Origin: Eubacteriales bacterium
GTDB taxonomy: Bacteria; Bacillota; Clostridia; Christensenellales; SZUA-584
Direction: 5' to 3'
Assembly (NCBI GenBank): GCA_028711205.1
Contig: JAQTSP010000059.1
Coordinates: 1-11,889, forward strand
Length of the DNA: 11,889 nucleotides
Shown here: positions 1 to 5,219 of the stretch, piece after piece
How the letters are laid out: each line of letters begins with the position of its first letter
How positions within the stretch are numbered: the first letter of the stretch is position 1
Position numbers and translations under genes: made by a program
Notes under the pieces: model-generated
The model's database searches: none
Told to the model about the DNA's origin: nothing
The model's input: only the letters and a program-made list of their open reading frames with translations

Positions 1-509
1 TCCCTTAATTCCAAAACAGAAGATATCGTTGAAATCGTGGCGTGCATGGCGTTCTGGAGAGCCCTGGTACGCGCATCCACCAGCTTTTCCAGGTTTTCTC
101 TGTATTCTTTGTTTTCAATCTCCAGTGTTTTCTTGCTGTCGCGCAAATCCTTATAATCCAGCGCATTTTTTACCGCCTTGAGCAGCGTATCCTTATTGAT
201 TGGCTTGACAAGATAATCGAACGCACTGTTTTTTACCGCTTGTTTCGCGGTTTCAATCGTCGGTTCACCGGTCATGATGATGATCGGCATATCCGGCATG
301 CTGACTGTTACTTTATTCAGTAAATCCATACCGGTAGTGTGCGGCATAATAATATCCGTTACAACCAAATCGAATTCTTTTTCTTCAACGATTTTAAAAG
401 CTGCCTCAACATTTTCCGCGGTATTGACTTCATATCCTTCTTTTGTTAAAAACACTTCAAAAGTTTTTCTTATGCTTTTTTCGTCATCGACAATCAATAT
501 CCTCGACAT
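1..509 (-). CDS. Response regulator, N-terminal receiver domain (partial; probable HD-GYP output)
   Basis: The gene reads leftward from an ATG at 509-507 and runs off the left edge; 169 residues are visible. Residues 1-117 form a CheY-like receiver domain: acidic pair D8/D9, phospho-acceptor D52 in the VVTDIIMP stretch, switch residue T80 in IIIMTGEP, and K102 in DYLVKPI. This is the full set of receiver catalytic residues, so it should be phosphorylated by a sensor kinase in the cytoplasm. Residues 118-150 are a charged helical, probably coiled-coil linker. The last visible residues (ALQNAMHATISTISSVLELR) resemble the segment just before the HD motif in RpfG-like receiver/HD-GYP proteins, which hydrolyse cyclic-di-GMP. 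That output assignment is inference, because the HD and GYP motifs lie outside the window. The start is supported by a GGGAG element just upstream on the minus strand. It is divergent from the M15 lipoprotein gene. Confidence 0.85.
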   Translation of the reverse strand, partial: MSRILIVDDEKSIRKTFEVFLTKEGYEVNTAENVEAAFKIVEEKEFDLVVTDIIMPHTTGMDLLNKVTVSMPDMPIIIMTGEPTIETAKQAVKNSAFDYLVKPINKDTLLKAVKNALDYKDLRDSKKTLEIENKEYRENLEKLVDARTRALQNAMHATISTISSVLELR

Positions 510-652
510 TTTTCTCTCCCTTTTAATGACAACCTTTTTAACCTTATTGTCTCAATTTTCATCGTCAGAGTTTGATTCTTTCTTCTATATTCATATTAAT
601 TATAGACGTTATTCATTAATCTGTAAAATAATTTGATAATTTCCCATATACA

Positions 653-716
653 AAATAAATAAGTCTTTTTTGTAAAAACCAGCCAAATAAATAAGTCTTT
701 TTTGTAAAAACCAGCC
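653..716. repeat. Perfect tandem duplication, 2 x 32 bp
   Basis: Positions 653-684 and 685-716 are identical over all 32 bp, and the match continues for two more bases into 717-718. The unit has an AT-rich 5' part, the core AAGTCTTTTTTG, then a run of A and CCAGCC. No internal dyad is evident. It lies well away from both flanking start codons. Confidence 0.95.
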
Positions 717-786
717 AATGTAATATATATATACATATTTTGCGTTAATAAACATTAAATTAATTGCAATTACACCCGGCGATCTA

Positions 787-795
787 TGGTAAAAT
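787..795 (+). promoter_or_regulatory. Probable extended -10 promoter of the M15 lipoprotein gene
   Basis: TG at 787-788, one base, then TAAAAT at 790-795 gives an extended -10 element. The best -35-like hexamer, TTGCAA at 764-769, is 20 bp away, which is long, so the extended -10 would have to compensate. Predicted transcription starts near 802, just before the CGGTT/AACCG hairpin at 806-822. Confidence 0.4.
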
Positions 796-838
796 ATAAA
801 TAACCCGGTTTCACGCGAACCGACACATGGAGGATAAT

Positions 839-1687
839 TTGAAAATCATATACCGATTAATATCCATTACTATATTATTCGCGTTTCTATGCCTGATGCC
901 GGGCTGTTCATCGACGGATACCGGCGATACGCCCGCTATCGAAAGCAGCGCAGAGGCGCAAAGCGTTTTGCCGACAGCCACAGCCGAACCCACAGCAGAA
1001 CCAACGCCCATACCGACCACAGAGCCCGATATCGAGTCCACGTTTGCGCCGGCGCCCACGCCCGAGCCTTCGGACGACGTCGGAAAGGCCGTACTGGCGG
1101 AGGGGTTCTATTACATCGCGCTGAATGATGAGATAAAGGCGCGGATCACAGGCATGAGCTATCCGGCAGACGACGAGAACCTGGCGATCGGCTATGATGA
1201 TCTGCGCTATATCAGTCTGCTTTACTATGATTTCGACGGTAACGTACAAAACGGAGAGCTGATCGTCAATGCCGTGCTGGCCGACGAGGTGATGGAGATA
1301 TTCTACGCGCTCTACCAGGCCAAGTATCCGTTCACGTCAATACGGCTGGTGGACGACTATGGTGAACCGGGAGACGACAACCTCTCGATGGCCGCCAACA
1401 ACACCTCCGCTTTCAATTACCGCTATGTCACAGGGTCGGATACGCTCTCCCGCCACAGCTACGGCGCGGCGATCGACGTCAACCCGGTGCTGAATCCATA
1501 TATCGACGGCGACAGGATCGCACCCGAAAACGGCGCCCGGTATGCCGACCGCACTTTGGATCTGCCCGGCATGATAGACCACGATGATCTCTGCTACAAG
1601 CTGTTTGTTGCGCATGGATGGACGTGGGGCGGCGACTGGAGTGGCGACAAGGATTATCAGCATTTTTCCAAAGACATCGGATTCTAA
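839..1687 (+). CDS. M15-family (VanY-like, Peptidase_M15_4 type) peptidase lipoprotein
   Basis: This is probably a zinc peptidase acting on peptidoglycan stem peptides (D,D-carboxypeptidase or L,D-type endopeptidase) outside the membrane. I chose TTG at 839 as start because GGAGG at 829-833 lies 5 nt before it; the in-frame ATG at 827 overlaps that element and has no site of its own. The 282-residue product begins MKIIYR, then has a hydrophobic signal segment (residues 7-20) ending in MPGC, so C23 is the likely lipidated cysteine, although M at -3 is unusual for a lipobox. Residues 24-80 are a Ser/Thr/Pro/Glu-rich linker. The C-terminal domain carries SRHSYGAAID (H206, D213) and GWTWGGDW followed by DYQHF (H275), the zinc ligands H, D and H of M15 enzymes. 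The exact bond cleaved cannot be read from the sequence. A terminator-like hairpin follows. Confidence 0.9.
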   Translation: MKIIYRLISITILFAFLCLMPGCSSTDTGDTPAIESSAEAQSVLPTATAEPTAEPTPIPTTEPDIESTFAPAPTPEPSDDVGKAVLAEGFYYIALNDEIKARITGMSYPADDENLAIGYDDLRYISLLYYDFDGNVQNGELIVNAVLADEVMEIFYALYQAKYPFTSIRLVDDYGEPGDDNLSMAANNTSAFNYRYVTGSDTLSRHSYGAAIDVNPVLNPYIDGDRIAPENGARYADRTLDLPGMIDHDDLCYKLFVAHGWTWGGDWSGDKDYQHFSKDIGF

Positions 1688-1714
1688 GAAACAATAATTG
1701 ATGAATGCAAGACA

Positions 1715-1747
1715 ATTGTGATGCAGATGCATTACAATATTTGTTTT
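1715..1747 (+). terminator. Probable intrinsic terminator after the M15 lipoprotein gene
   Basis: ATTGTGATGC (1715-1724) pairs with GCATTACAAT (1729-1738) over 10 bp including one G-U pair, with the 4-nt loop AGAT. A T-rich tail ending TTGTTTT (1741-1747) follows. The stem is AT-rich, so efficiency may be modest. The dyad could alternatively be an operator for the small gene downstream. Confidence 0.55.
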
Positions 1748-1786
1748 ATCATAAGATGAGTATTAAATACATTAGAGGAAGTTTTT

Positions 1787-1963
1787 ATGAAGAAGTTTAT
1801 AATTCCATCTATACCGCGAACAACAAGCAAGAGCGTCAGGTTCCCTAATGATGTGATTGAACAAGTGTAAAACGCCATAAAAGGCAAAGAATGTACATTT
1901 ACTGCGTTTGTTATCGAGGCGGTCAGGGCGGCGCTCAAAGCTCTGGAAGAAGAGGAACAGTAA
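1787..1963 (+). pseudogene. Small ribbon-helix-helix-like protein gene with in-frame TAA
   Basis: An ATG at 1787, preceded by AGAGGAAG (1774-1781), opens a 58-codon frame ending at TAA 1961-1963, but codon 28 (1868-1870) is also TAA. The first part reads MKKFIIPSIPRTTSKSVRFP then NDVIEQV; after the stop it continues NAIKGKECTFTAFVIEAVRA then ALKALEEEEQ. A basic strand (SVRFP), a first helix (NDVIEQV...AIKGK) and a second helix (FTAFVIEAVRAAL) is the layout of short Arc/CopG-type ribbon-helix-helix proteins, and it resembles small proteins annotated as YlcI/YnfO-like. Such proteins usually dimerise and bind DNA. The stop falls between the two helices, so the 27-residue product should not fold. 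GAA or CAA to TAA is a single-base change. Alternatives are a sequencing error, a strain-specific mutation or stop read-through. The family call is by eye. Confidence 0.6.
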
Positions 1964-2073
1964 GTATATATCGAAACCATAGATAATGTGTGTTGAATTT
2001 ATTGTGTTCAATCATATTTCGCTATGTTATTATATATTGTAATAAATATCAGACGTCACGAGGAGGGAATCAT

Positions 2074-2946
2074 ATGTTTTGTCCAAAATGCGGCAAGGAA
2101 ATAGCTGACGGCGCAAAGTTCTGCACGGGCTGCGGCTCGCCAATGGGCCAGTCCGCGCCGGCTCCGCAACAGCAGGCGGCTCCGCAACAGCAGGCGGCTC
2201 CGCAGCAGCAGGCGGCTCCGCAGCAGCAGGCGGCTCCGCAACAACAGGCGTATCAACAAAAAACGTTACAGTATAAGGTTTTCGGCGGCAATCTGCCGGC
2301 TGTCTCGATCAGGCTTGACGCGGGCGAGAGCATCTATACGCAGTCCGGCGGCATGGTCTGGATGGACAGCGGCATCACGATGCAGACCAACATGAAAGGC
2401 GGGTTCATGAAAGGCCTCGGGCGCATGATGTCGGGCGATTCGCTGTTTATGGCCACGTATACGTCCAGCGCGCCGGGTCAGGAGATCGCGATTGCAAGCA
2501 CATTCCCGGGCAGCATCGCGGATGTCGAATTGAAAGGGGCCGGATTGATCGCGCAGAAATCCGCGTTTCTTTGCGCGCAGCCGAATATCGCTTTGAGCGC
2601 GTATGTGACGAAAAGCATCGGCGCCGGGCTTTTTGGCGGCGAGGGTTTCATACTCCAGCGCCTGTCGGGTACCGGCATCGTGTTTTTAGAGATCGACGGC
2701 AGCCTTGTTGAGCGCACGCTTGCGCCCGGGCAGAAGATCAAAGTGGACACCGGCAACGTGGCGGCGTTTGAAGAAAGTGTCACCTATCAGGCCGAAATGG
2801 TCAAGGGTTTCAAAAACATACTGTTTGGCGGAGAAGGCCTGTTTTTGACAACGCTGACAGGGCCGGGCAAAGTCTGGCTGCAGACAATGACGATGCCGAG
2901 CTTTGCGAAACAGCTTATTCCTTTTTTGCCGAAAGGGTCTAACTAA
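2074..2946 (+). CDS. Zinc-ribbon / AIM24 (TIGR00266-like) family protein
   Basis: The 290-residue product starts at ATG 2074 with the strong site GGAGGG at 2062-2067; the longer in-frame extension back to 1990 has no ribosome binding site and is rejected. Residues 3-20 are a zinc ribbon with two CxxC knuckles (C3, C6, C17, C20) of the type found at the N-terminus of many Gram-positive proteins. Residues 30-59 are five perfect APQQQA repeats acting as a flexible linker. From about residue 65 to the end is an AIM24/TIGR00266-like beta-rich domain, recognised by VWMDSGITMQTNMKGG, LFMATYTS, and two copies of an FGGEG...L.G.G.V.L motif (GLFGGEGFILQRLSGTG and ILFGGEGLFLTTLTGPG). The biochemical role of bacterial AIM24-like proteins is not established, so I assign none. 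No signal peptide or membrane segment is seen, so it is probably cytoplasmic. No clear terminator follows. Confidence 0.88.
   Translation: MFCPKCGKEIADGAKFCTGCGSPMGQSAPAPQQQAAPQQQAAPQQQAAPQQQAAPQQQAYQQKTLQYKVFGGNLPAVSIRLDAGESIYTQSGGMVWMDSGITMQTNMKGGFMKGLGRMMSGDSLFMATYTSSAPGQEIAIASTFPGSIADVELKGAGLIAQKSAFLCAQPNIALSAYVTKSIGAGLFGGEGFILQRLSGTGIVFLEIDGSLVERTLAPGQKIKVDTGNVAAFEESVTYQAEMVKGFKNILFGGEGLFLTTLTGPGKVWLQTMTMPSFAKQLIPFLPKGSN
2161..2250 (+). repeat. Five in-frame 18-bp repeats encoding APQQQA
   Basis: Five units start at 2161, 2179, 2197, 2215 and 2233. They differ only by A/G changes at the third positions of the Gln codons. Units 1 and 2 are identical to each other, as are 3 and 4, which suggests recent duplication. 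The array links the zinc ribbon to the AIM24-like domain and is a likely site of copy-number variation between strains. Confidence 0.95.
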
Positions 2947-2977
2947 CAATAAAAATTTGGTAAATACGCAAAAGCTA

Positions 2978-3006
2978 TTTACATCTGTGTATTCGTATGA
3001 TAAAAT
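2978..3006 (+). promoter_or_regulatory. trp operon promoter
   Basis: TTTACA (2978-2983) and TAAAAT (3001-3006) are separated by exactly 17 bp, and TG at 2998-2999 makes the -10 element extended. This is a strong sigma-70/sigma-A type match. Transcription would start near 3012-3014, just before the leader stem-loop, giving about 168 nt of leader before trpE. A bulged inverted repeat (2961-2981) overlaps the -35 hexamer. Confidence 0.7.
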
Positions 3007-3016
3007 CGGTTAACAA

Positions 3017-3032
3017 TTGAGCGCAGGCTCAA
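3017..3032 (+). promoter_or_regulatory. trp leader 5' stem-loop
   Basis: TTGAGC (3017-3022) pairs perfectly with GCTCAA (3027-3032) around the loop GCAG. It would form within a few nucleotides of the predicted transcript start and one base before the first TAG triplet. In Bacillus subtilis a 5' stem-loop at the same relative position assists TRAP binding. That role here is inferred by analogy. Confidence 0.6.
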
Positions 3033-3033
3033 A

Positions 3034-3076
3034 TAGAATAGATTAGAAGAGAAAAGTCGAGAAGAGAAGAGATGAG
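3034..3076 (+). promoter_or_regulatory. Predicted TRAP (MtrB) binding site: nine NAG triplets in 5-nt register
   Basis: Triplets begin at 3034, 3039, 3044, 3049, 3054, 3059, 3064, 3069 and 3074. In order they are TAG, TAG, TAG, GAG, AAG, GAG, GAG, GAG and GAG, each separated by exactly two bases that are mostly A or T. TRAP, the tryptophan-activated RNA-binding ring, binds multiple (G/U)AG triplets spaced by 2-3 nt; the Bacillus subtilis trp leader has 11. Eight of nine slots here fit perfectly and the ninth (AAG) is a plausible weak one. An isolated TAG at 3086-3088 is out of register. The array overlaps the antiterminator, as the TRAP mechanism requires. The TRAP gene is not in this window. 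Confidence 0.75.
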
Positions 3077-3154
3077 TATCGGGGATAGGCGATGCGGTCT
3101 GCATTCGTTGTATCTGTGTATTTTTATAACTCAAACATACAGCCTCTTCTTTTC
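3061..3154 (+). promoter_or_regulatory. Predicted antiterminator of the trp leader
   Basis: GAAGAGAAGAG (3061-3071), inside the triplet array, can pair with CTCTTCTTTTC (3144-3154) over 11 contiguous pairs with a single G-U. The second segment covers most of the 5' arm of the terminator, so the two structures exclude each other. A smaller hairpin, CGATGC (3090-3095) with GCATTCG (3101-3107) and a bulged T, lies in the connecting loop. Bound TRAP would cover the first strand and favour the terminator. Confidence 0.65.
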
Positions 3155-3177
3155 GAAAGAATATGAAGAGGTTTTTT
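3143..3177 (+). terminator. trp attenuator terminator overlapping the trpE ribosome binding site
   Basis: CCTCTTC (3143-3149) pairs with GAAGAGG (3165-3171) in a perfect 7-bp stem, followed immediately by six T (3172-3177). This is a Rho-independent terminator placed just before trpE. The 15-nt loop can form further weak pairs. The 3' arm GAAGAGG is also the only Shine-Dalgarno-like sequence for the trpE ATG at 3181 (9-nt spacing), so the hairpin would both stop transcription and hide the ribosome binding site in any read-through RNA. Confidence 0.75.
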
Positions 3178-3180
3178 ATT

Positions 3181-4644
3181 ATGTATCCGGATTATGAAGA
3201 ATTTCAAGGAATGGCGCGGGCCGCGCGGATGATCCCCGTTTCGGAGGAGCTGTTCCTCGATACCCAAACGCCGATCGGGCTGTTTTTGCGTTTCTCAGAG
3301 ATGGAAAACAGTTTTTTACTGGAGAGCGTTGAAGGCGGCGAGCGCTGGGCGCGGTATTCATACATCGGCCGTCGGCCTTTCATGGTGTTTAAAAGCAGCG
3401 GCGACGATATGACGATCATCAAAGGCAACGAGACGGTTTATAAGAAAGGCAATCCGTTCGATGAGCTAAAGTCACTTCTCAAAGAGTATAAAGGCGTTCA
3501 TATCAAGGGCATGCCGCGGTTTTGCGGCGGCGCCGTCGGGTATATAGGCTACGACATGGTGCGGCATATCGAGTATCTGCCCGGCATGCCGCGCGACGAT
3601 GTGGGGCTTCCCGACAGTTATCTTTGTTTCTACGACGAGGTCATCACGTATGACCATTTAAAACAAAGAGTGGTCATCACGGTGAACGCCGACACGGGCG
3701 GCGGCATCGAAAAGGCATACGCACTGGCAAAGCAAAGGATAGCGGAAACAAACGCCGAGCTCTGCGCCGTGTTTGAAAGCGATAAAAACACGAAGCCATC
3801 GCCGTCGGAGATCAAGCTGGAAAGCACATTTTCCAAAGAGGGATACATGGCGGCCGTCCGGCGGGCAAAGACATATATACAAGACGGCGATATATTTCAG
3901 GTCGTGCTGTCACAGCGGCTTTCGGCAAAAGCAAAGACCGATCCGCTCGCTGTCTACCGTGTGCTGCGCACGCTCAACCCGTCGCCGTATATGTACTATC
4001 TGAAATTCGGCGATGCGGTGATCGTCGGCTCGTCGCCCGAACTGCTGGTCAGGGTCGAGGACGGCATCGTGGAAACCTGCCCGATCGCCGGCACATGCCC
4101 AAGGGGAAAAGATAACGCGGAGGATGATCGGCTGTCACATGGGCTGCTTCAGGATGAAAAAGAGATGGCCGAGCATACGATGCTGGTCGATCTCGGGCGC
4201 AACGATATCGGCCGCGTATCAAAATTCGGCACCGTCAATGTCATAAACCCGATGCATGTGGAAAAGTATTCGCACGTGATGCATATCGTGTCGAACGTGA
4301 CGGGCGAAATGGAAGAAGGGCGGGATAGTTTCGACGCTTTGAGAGCCATATTGCCTGCCGGAACGCTCTCGGGCGCACCCAAGGTAAGGGCCATGCAGAT
4401 CATCGATGAACTGGAGCCCTTAAAGCGCGGTATCTACGGCGGCTGTGTCGGGTACATCGGGTTCGACGGCAACATGGACACCTGCATCACGATACGCACC
4501 ATCGTTTTTCATGATGGCCGGGTGTACATACAGGCCGGGGCAGGCATCGTCGCAGATTCCGTGCCGGAAAAAGAATTTTTTGAAACGCTGAACAAGGGCC
4601 AGGCGCTGTTTTCGGCGCTTAAAAAGGCAGGTGACATGGCATGA
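3181..4644 (+). CDS. trpE: Anthranilate synthase component I
   Basis: TrpE converts chorismate to anthranilate using ammonia delivered by TrpG, the first committed step of tryptophan synthesis. I start it at ATG 3181 (487 residues, MYPDYEEF, matching the usual MYPxxEEF opening). The in-frame ATG at 3163 lies in the loop of the attenuator hairpin and has no ribosome binding site. The N-terminal domain carries the LLES motif (46-49) that binds tryptophan for feedback inhibition. The C-terminal chorismate-binding domain (about 225-480) shows DIFQVVLSQR, SSPELL, DLGRND (337-342), AGTLSGAPK (393-401) and GGCVGYIGFDGNMDTCITIRT-type sequence. One oddity is PIAGTCPRG, where the family normally has PIAGTRPRG, giving C306 instead of Arg. 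The stop overlaps the trpG start by 4 nt. Expression should follow the upstream attenuator. Confidence 0.96.
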   Translation: MYPDYEEFQGMARAARMIPVSEELFLDTQTPIGLFLRFSEMENSFLLESVEGGERWARYSYIGRRPFMVFKSSGDDMTIIKGNETVYKKGNPFDELKSLLKEYKGVHIKGMPRFCGGAVGYIGYDMVRHIEYLPGMPRDDVGLPDSYLCFYDEVITYDHLKQRVVITVNADTGGGIEKAYALAKQRIAETNAELCAVFESDKNTKPSPSEIKLESTFSKEGYMAAVRRAKTYIQDGDIFQVVLSQRLSAKAKTDPLAVYRVLRTLNPSPYMYYLKFGDAVIVGSSPELLVRVEDGIVETCPIAGTCPRGKDNAEDDRLSHGLLQDEKEMAEHTMLVDLGRNDIGRVSKFGTVNVINPMHVEKYSHVMHIVSNVTGEMEEGRDSFDALRAILPAGTLSGAPKVRAMQIIDELEPLKRGIYGGCVGYIGFDGNMDTCITIRTIVFHDGRVYIQAGAGIVADSVPEKEFFETLNKGQALFSALKKAGDMA

Positions 4645-5219
4645 TCGTGATACTCGACAACTATGATTCGTTCACATACAACCTGTATCAATATGTCGGC
4701 GAGATCGAGCCGGACGTCACGGTGATACGCAACGACAAAATCACGGTCAAAGAACTCAGCGAGATGCCGTACAGCCATTTGATCGTATCGCCGGGGCCGG
4801 GTTATCCGCAGCAGGCGGGCATATCGGTCGAAGCAATTCGGAGGCTTGGGGAGAAAGCGCCGATACTCGGCGTGTGCCTCGGGCATCAGGCGATCGGCAA
4901 TGCATTCGGCGCAGATATCGTCCACGCGCCGTGCCTGATGCACGGCAAGGCGTCAGATATCCGGCTGCTCGAATCGGACATGTTTAACGGTTTGCCCCCA
5001 TCGATTCGCGCGGGGCGGTACCATTCGCTGATCGTCGACCGACAAACGCTGCCGGACACGTTGCGTGTCATCGCCCGGACGGATTCGGGAGAGATCATGG
5101 GGCTGCAGCATGTGAGGCTGCCGATATTCGGCCTGCAGTTCCATCCGGAATCGGTACTGACACCGGACGGCAAAAAAATATTGCGCAATTTTCTGGGGTT
5201 GAATGGAGGTAAGTTATGA
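4641..5219 (+). CDS. trpG: Anthranilate synthase component II (glutamine amidotransferase)
   Basis: The 192-residue protein is a class I glutamine amidotransferase that releases ammonia from glutamine and channels it to TrpE. It opens with ILDNYDSFTYNLYQY, the usual start of this family. PGPG (51-54) is the oxyanion loop, C79 in GVCLGHQ is the nucleophile, and H168/E170 in QFHPES complete the triad. It is a stand-alone subunit, not fused to TrpD. Because a single trpG/pabA-type gene can also serve PabB in some Gram-positives, a shared role in p-aminobenzoate synthesis is possible, but the position inside the trp operon favours tryptophan. It overlaps trpE by 4 nt (ATGA) and trpD by 4 nt, so translation is probably coupled. 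Confidence 0.96.
   Translation: MIVILDNYDSFTYNLYQYVGEIEPDVTVIRNDKITVKELSEMPYSHLIVSPGPGYPQQAGISVEAIRRLGEKAPILGVCLGHQAIGNAFGADIVHAPCLMHGKASDIRLLESDMFNGLPPSIRAGRYHSLIVDRQTLPDTLRVIARTDSGEIMGLQHVRLPIFGLQFHPESVLTPDGKKILRNFLGLNGGKL

Larger units (their letters stand above)
510..838. other. AT-rich divergent intergenic region
   Basis: I see no coding gene in these 329 bases between the response regulator and the M15 lipoprotein. The region is strongly AT-rich. It holds a perfect 32-bp tandem duplication (653-716), an alternating TA run near 722-735, and the probable promoter and 5' untranslated region of the rightward gene. A short hairpin, CGGTT (806-810) with AACCG (818-822), sits just before that gene's ribosome binding site. 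Confidence 0.7.

Noticed and set aside
811..1249. Minus-strand open frames opposite the M15 lipoprotein gene
   Set aside because: They mirror the low-complexity Pro/Thr/Glu linker and have no ribosome binding sites or recognisable domains.
1990..2073. N-terminal extension of the AIM24-like protein from ATG 1990
   Set aside because: It has no ribosome binding site, and the translation is promoter-like AT-rich sequence. ATG 2074 has a strong GGAGGG site and gives an exact zinc-ribbon start.
2161..2250. CRISPR-like array
   Set aside because: The 18-bp units are directly adjacent, in frame and encode APQQQA, with no unique spacers. It is a protein repeat.
3007..3180. T-box riboswitch in the trp leader
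   Set aside because: The leader is too short and lacks the conserved T-box GGTGG/ACCGCG-type segment and specifier stem.
3072..3197. Possible 41-codon leader peptide frame (ATG 3072 to TGA 3195-3197) overlapping the trpE start
   Set aside because: It contains no Trp codon, begins inside the TRAP triplet array and runs through the terminator. Ribosome-stalling attenuation is not supported.
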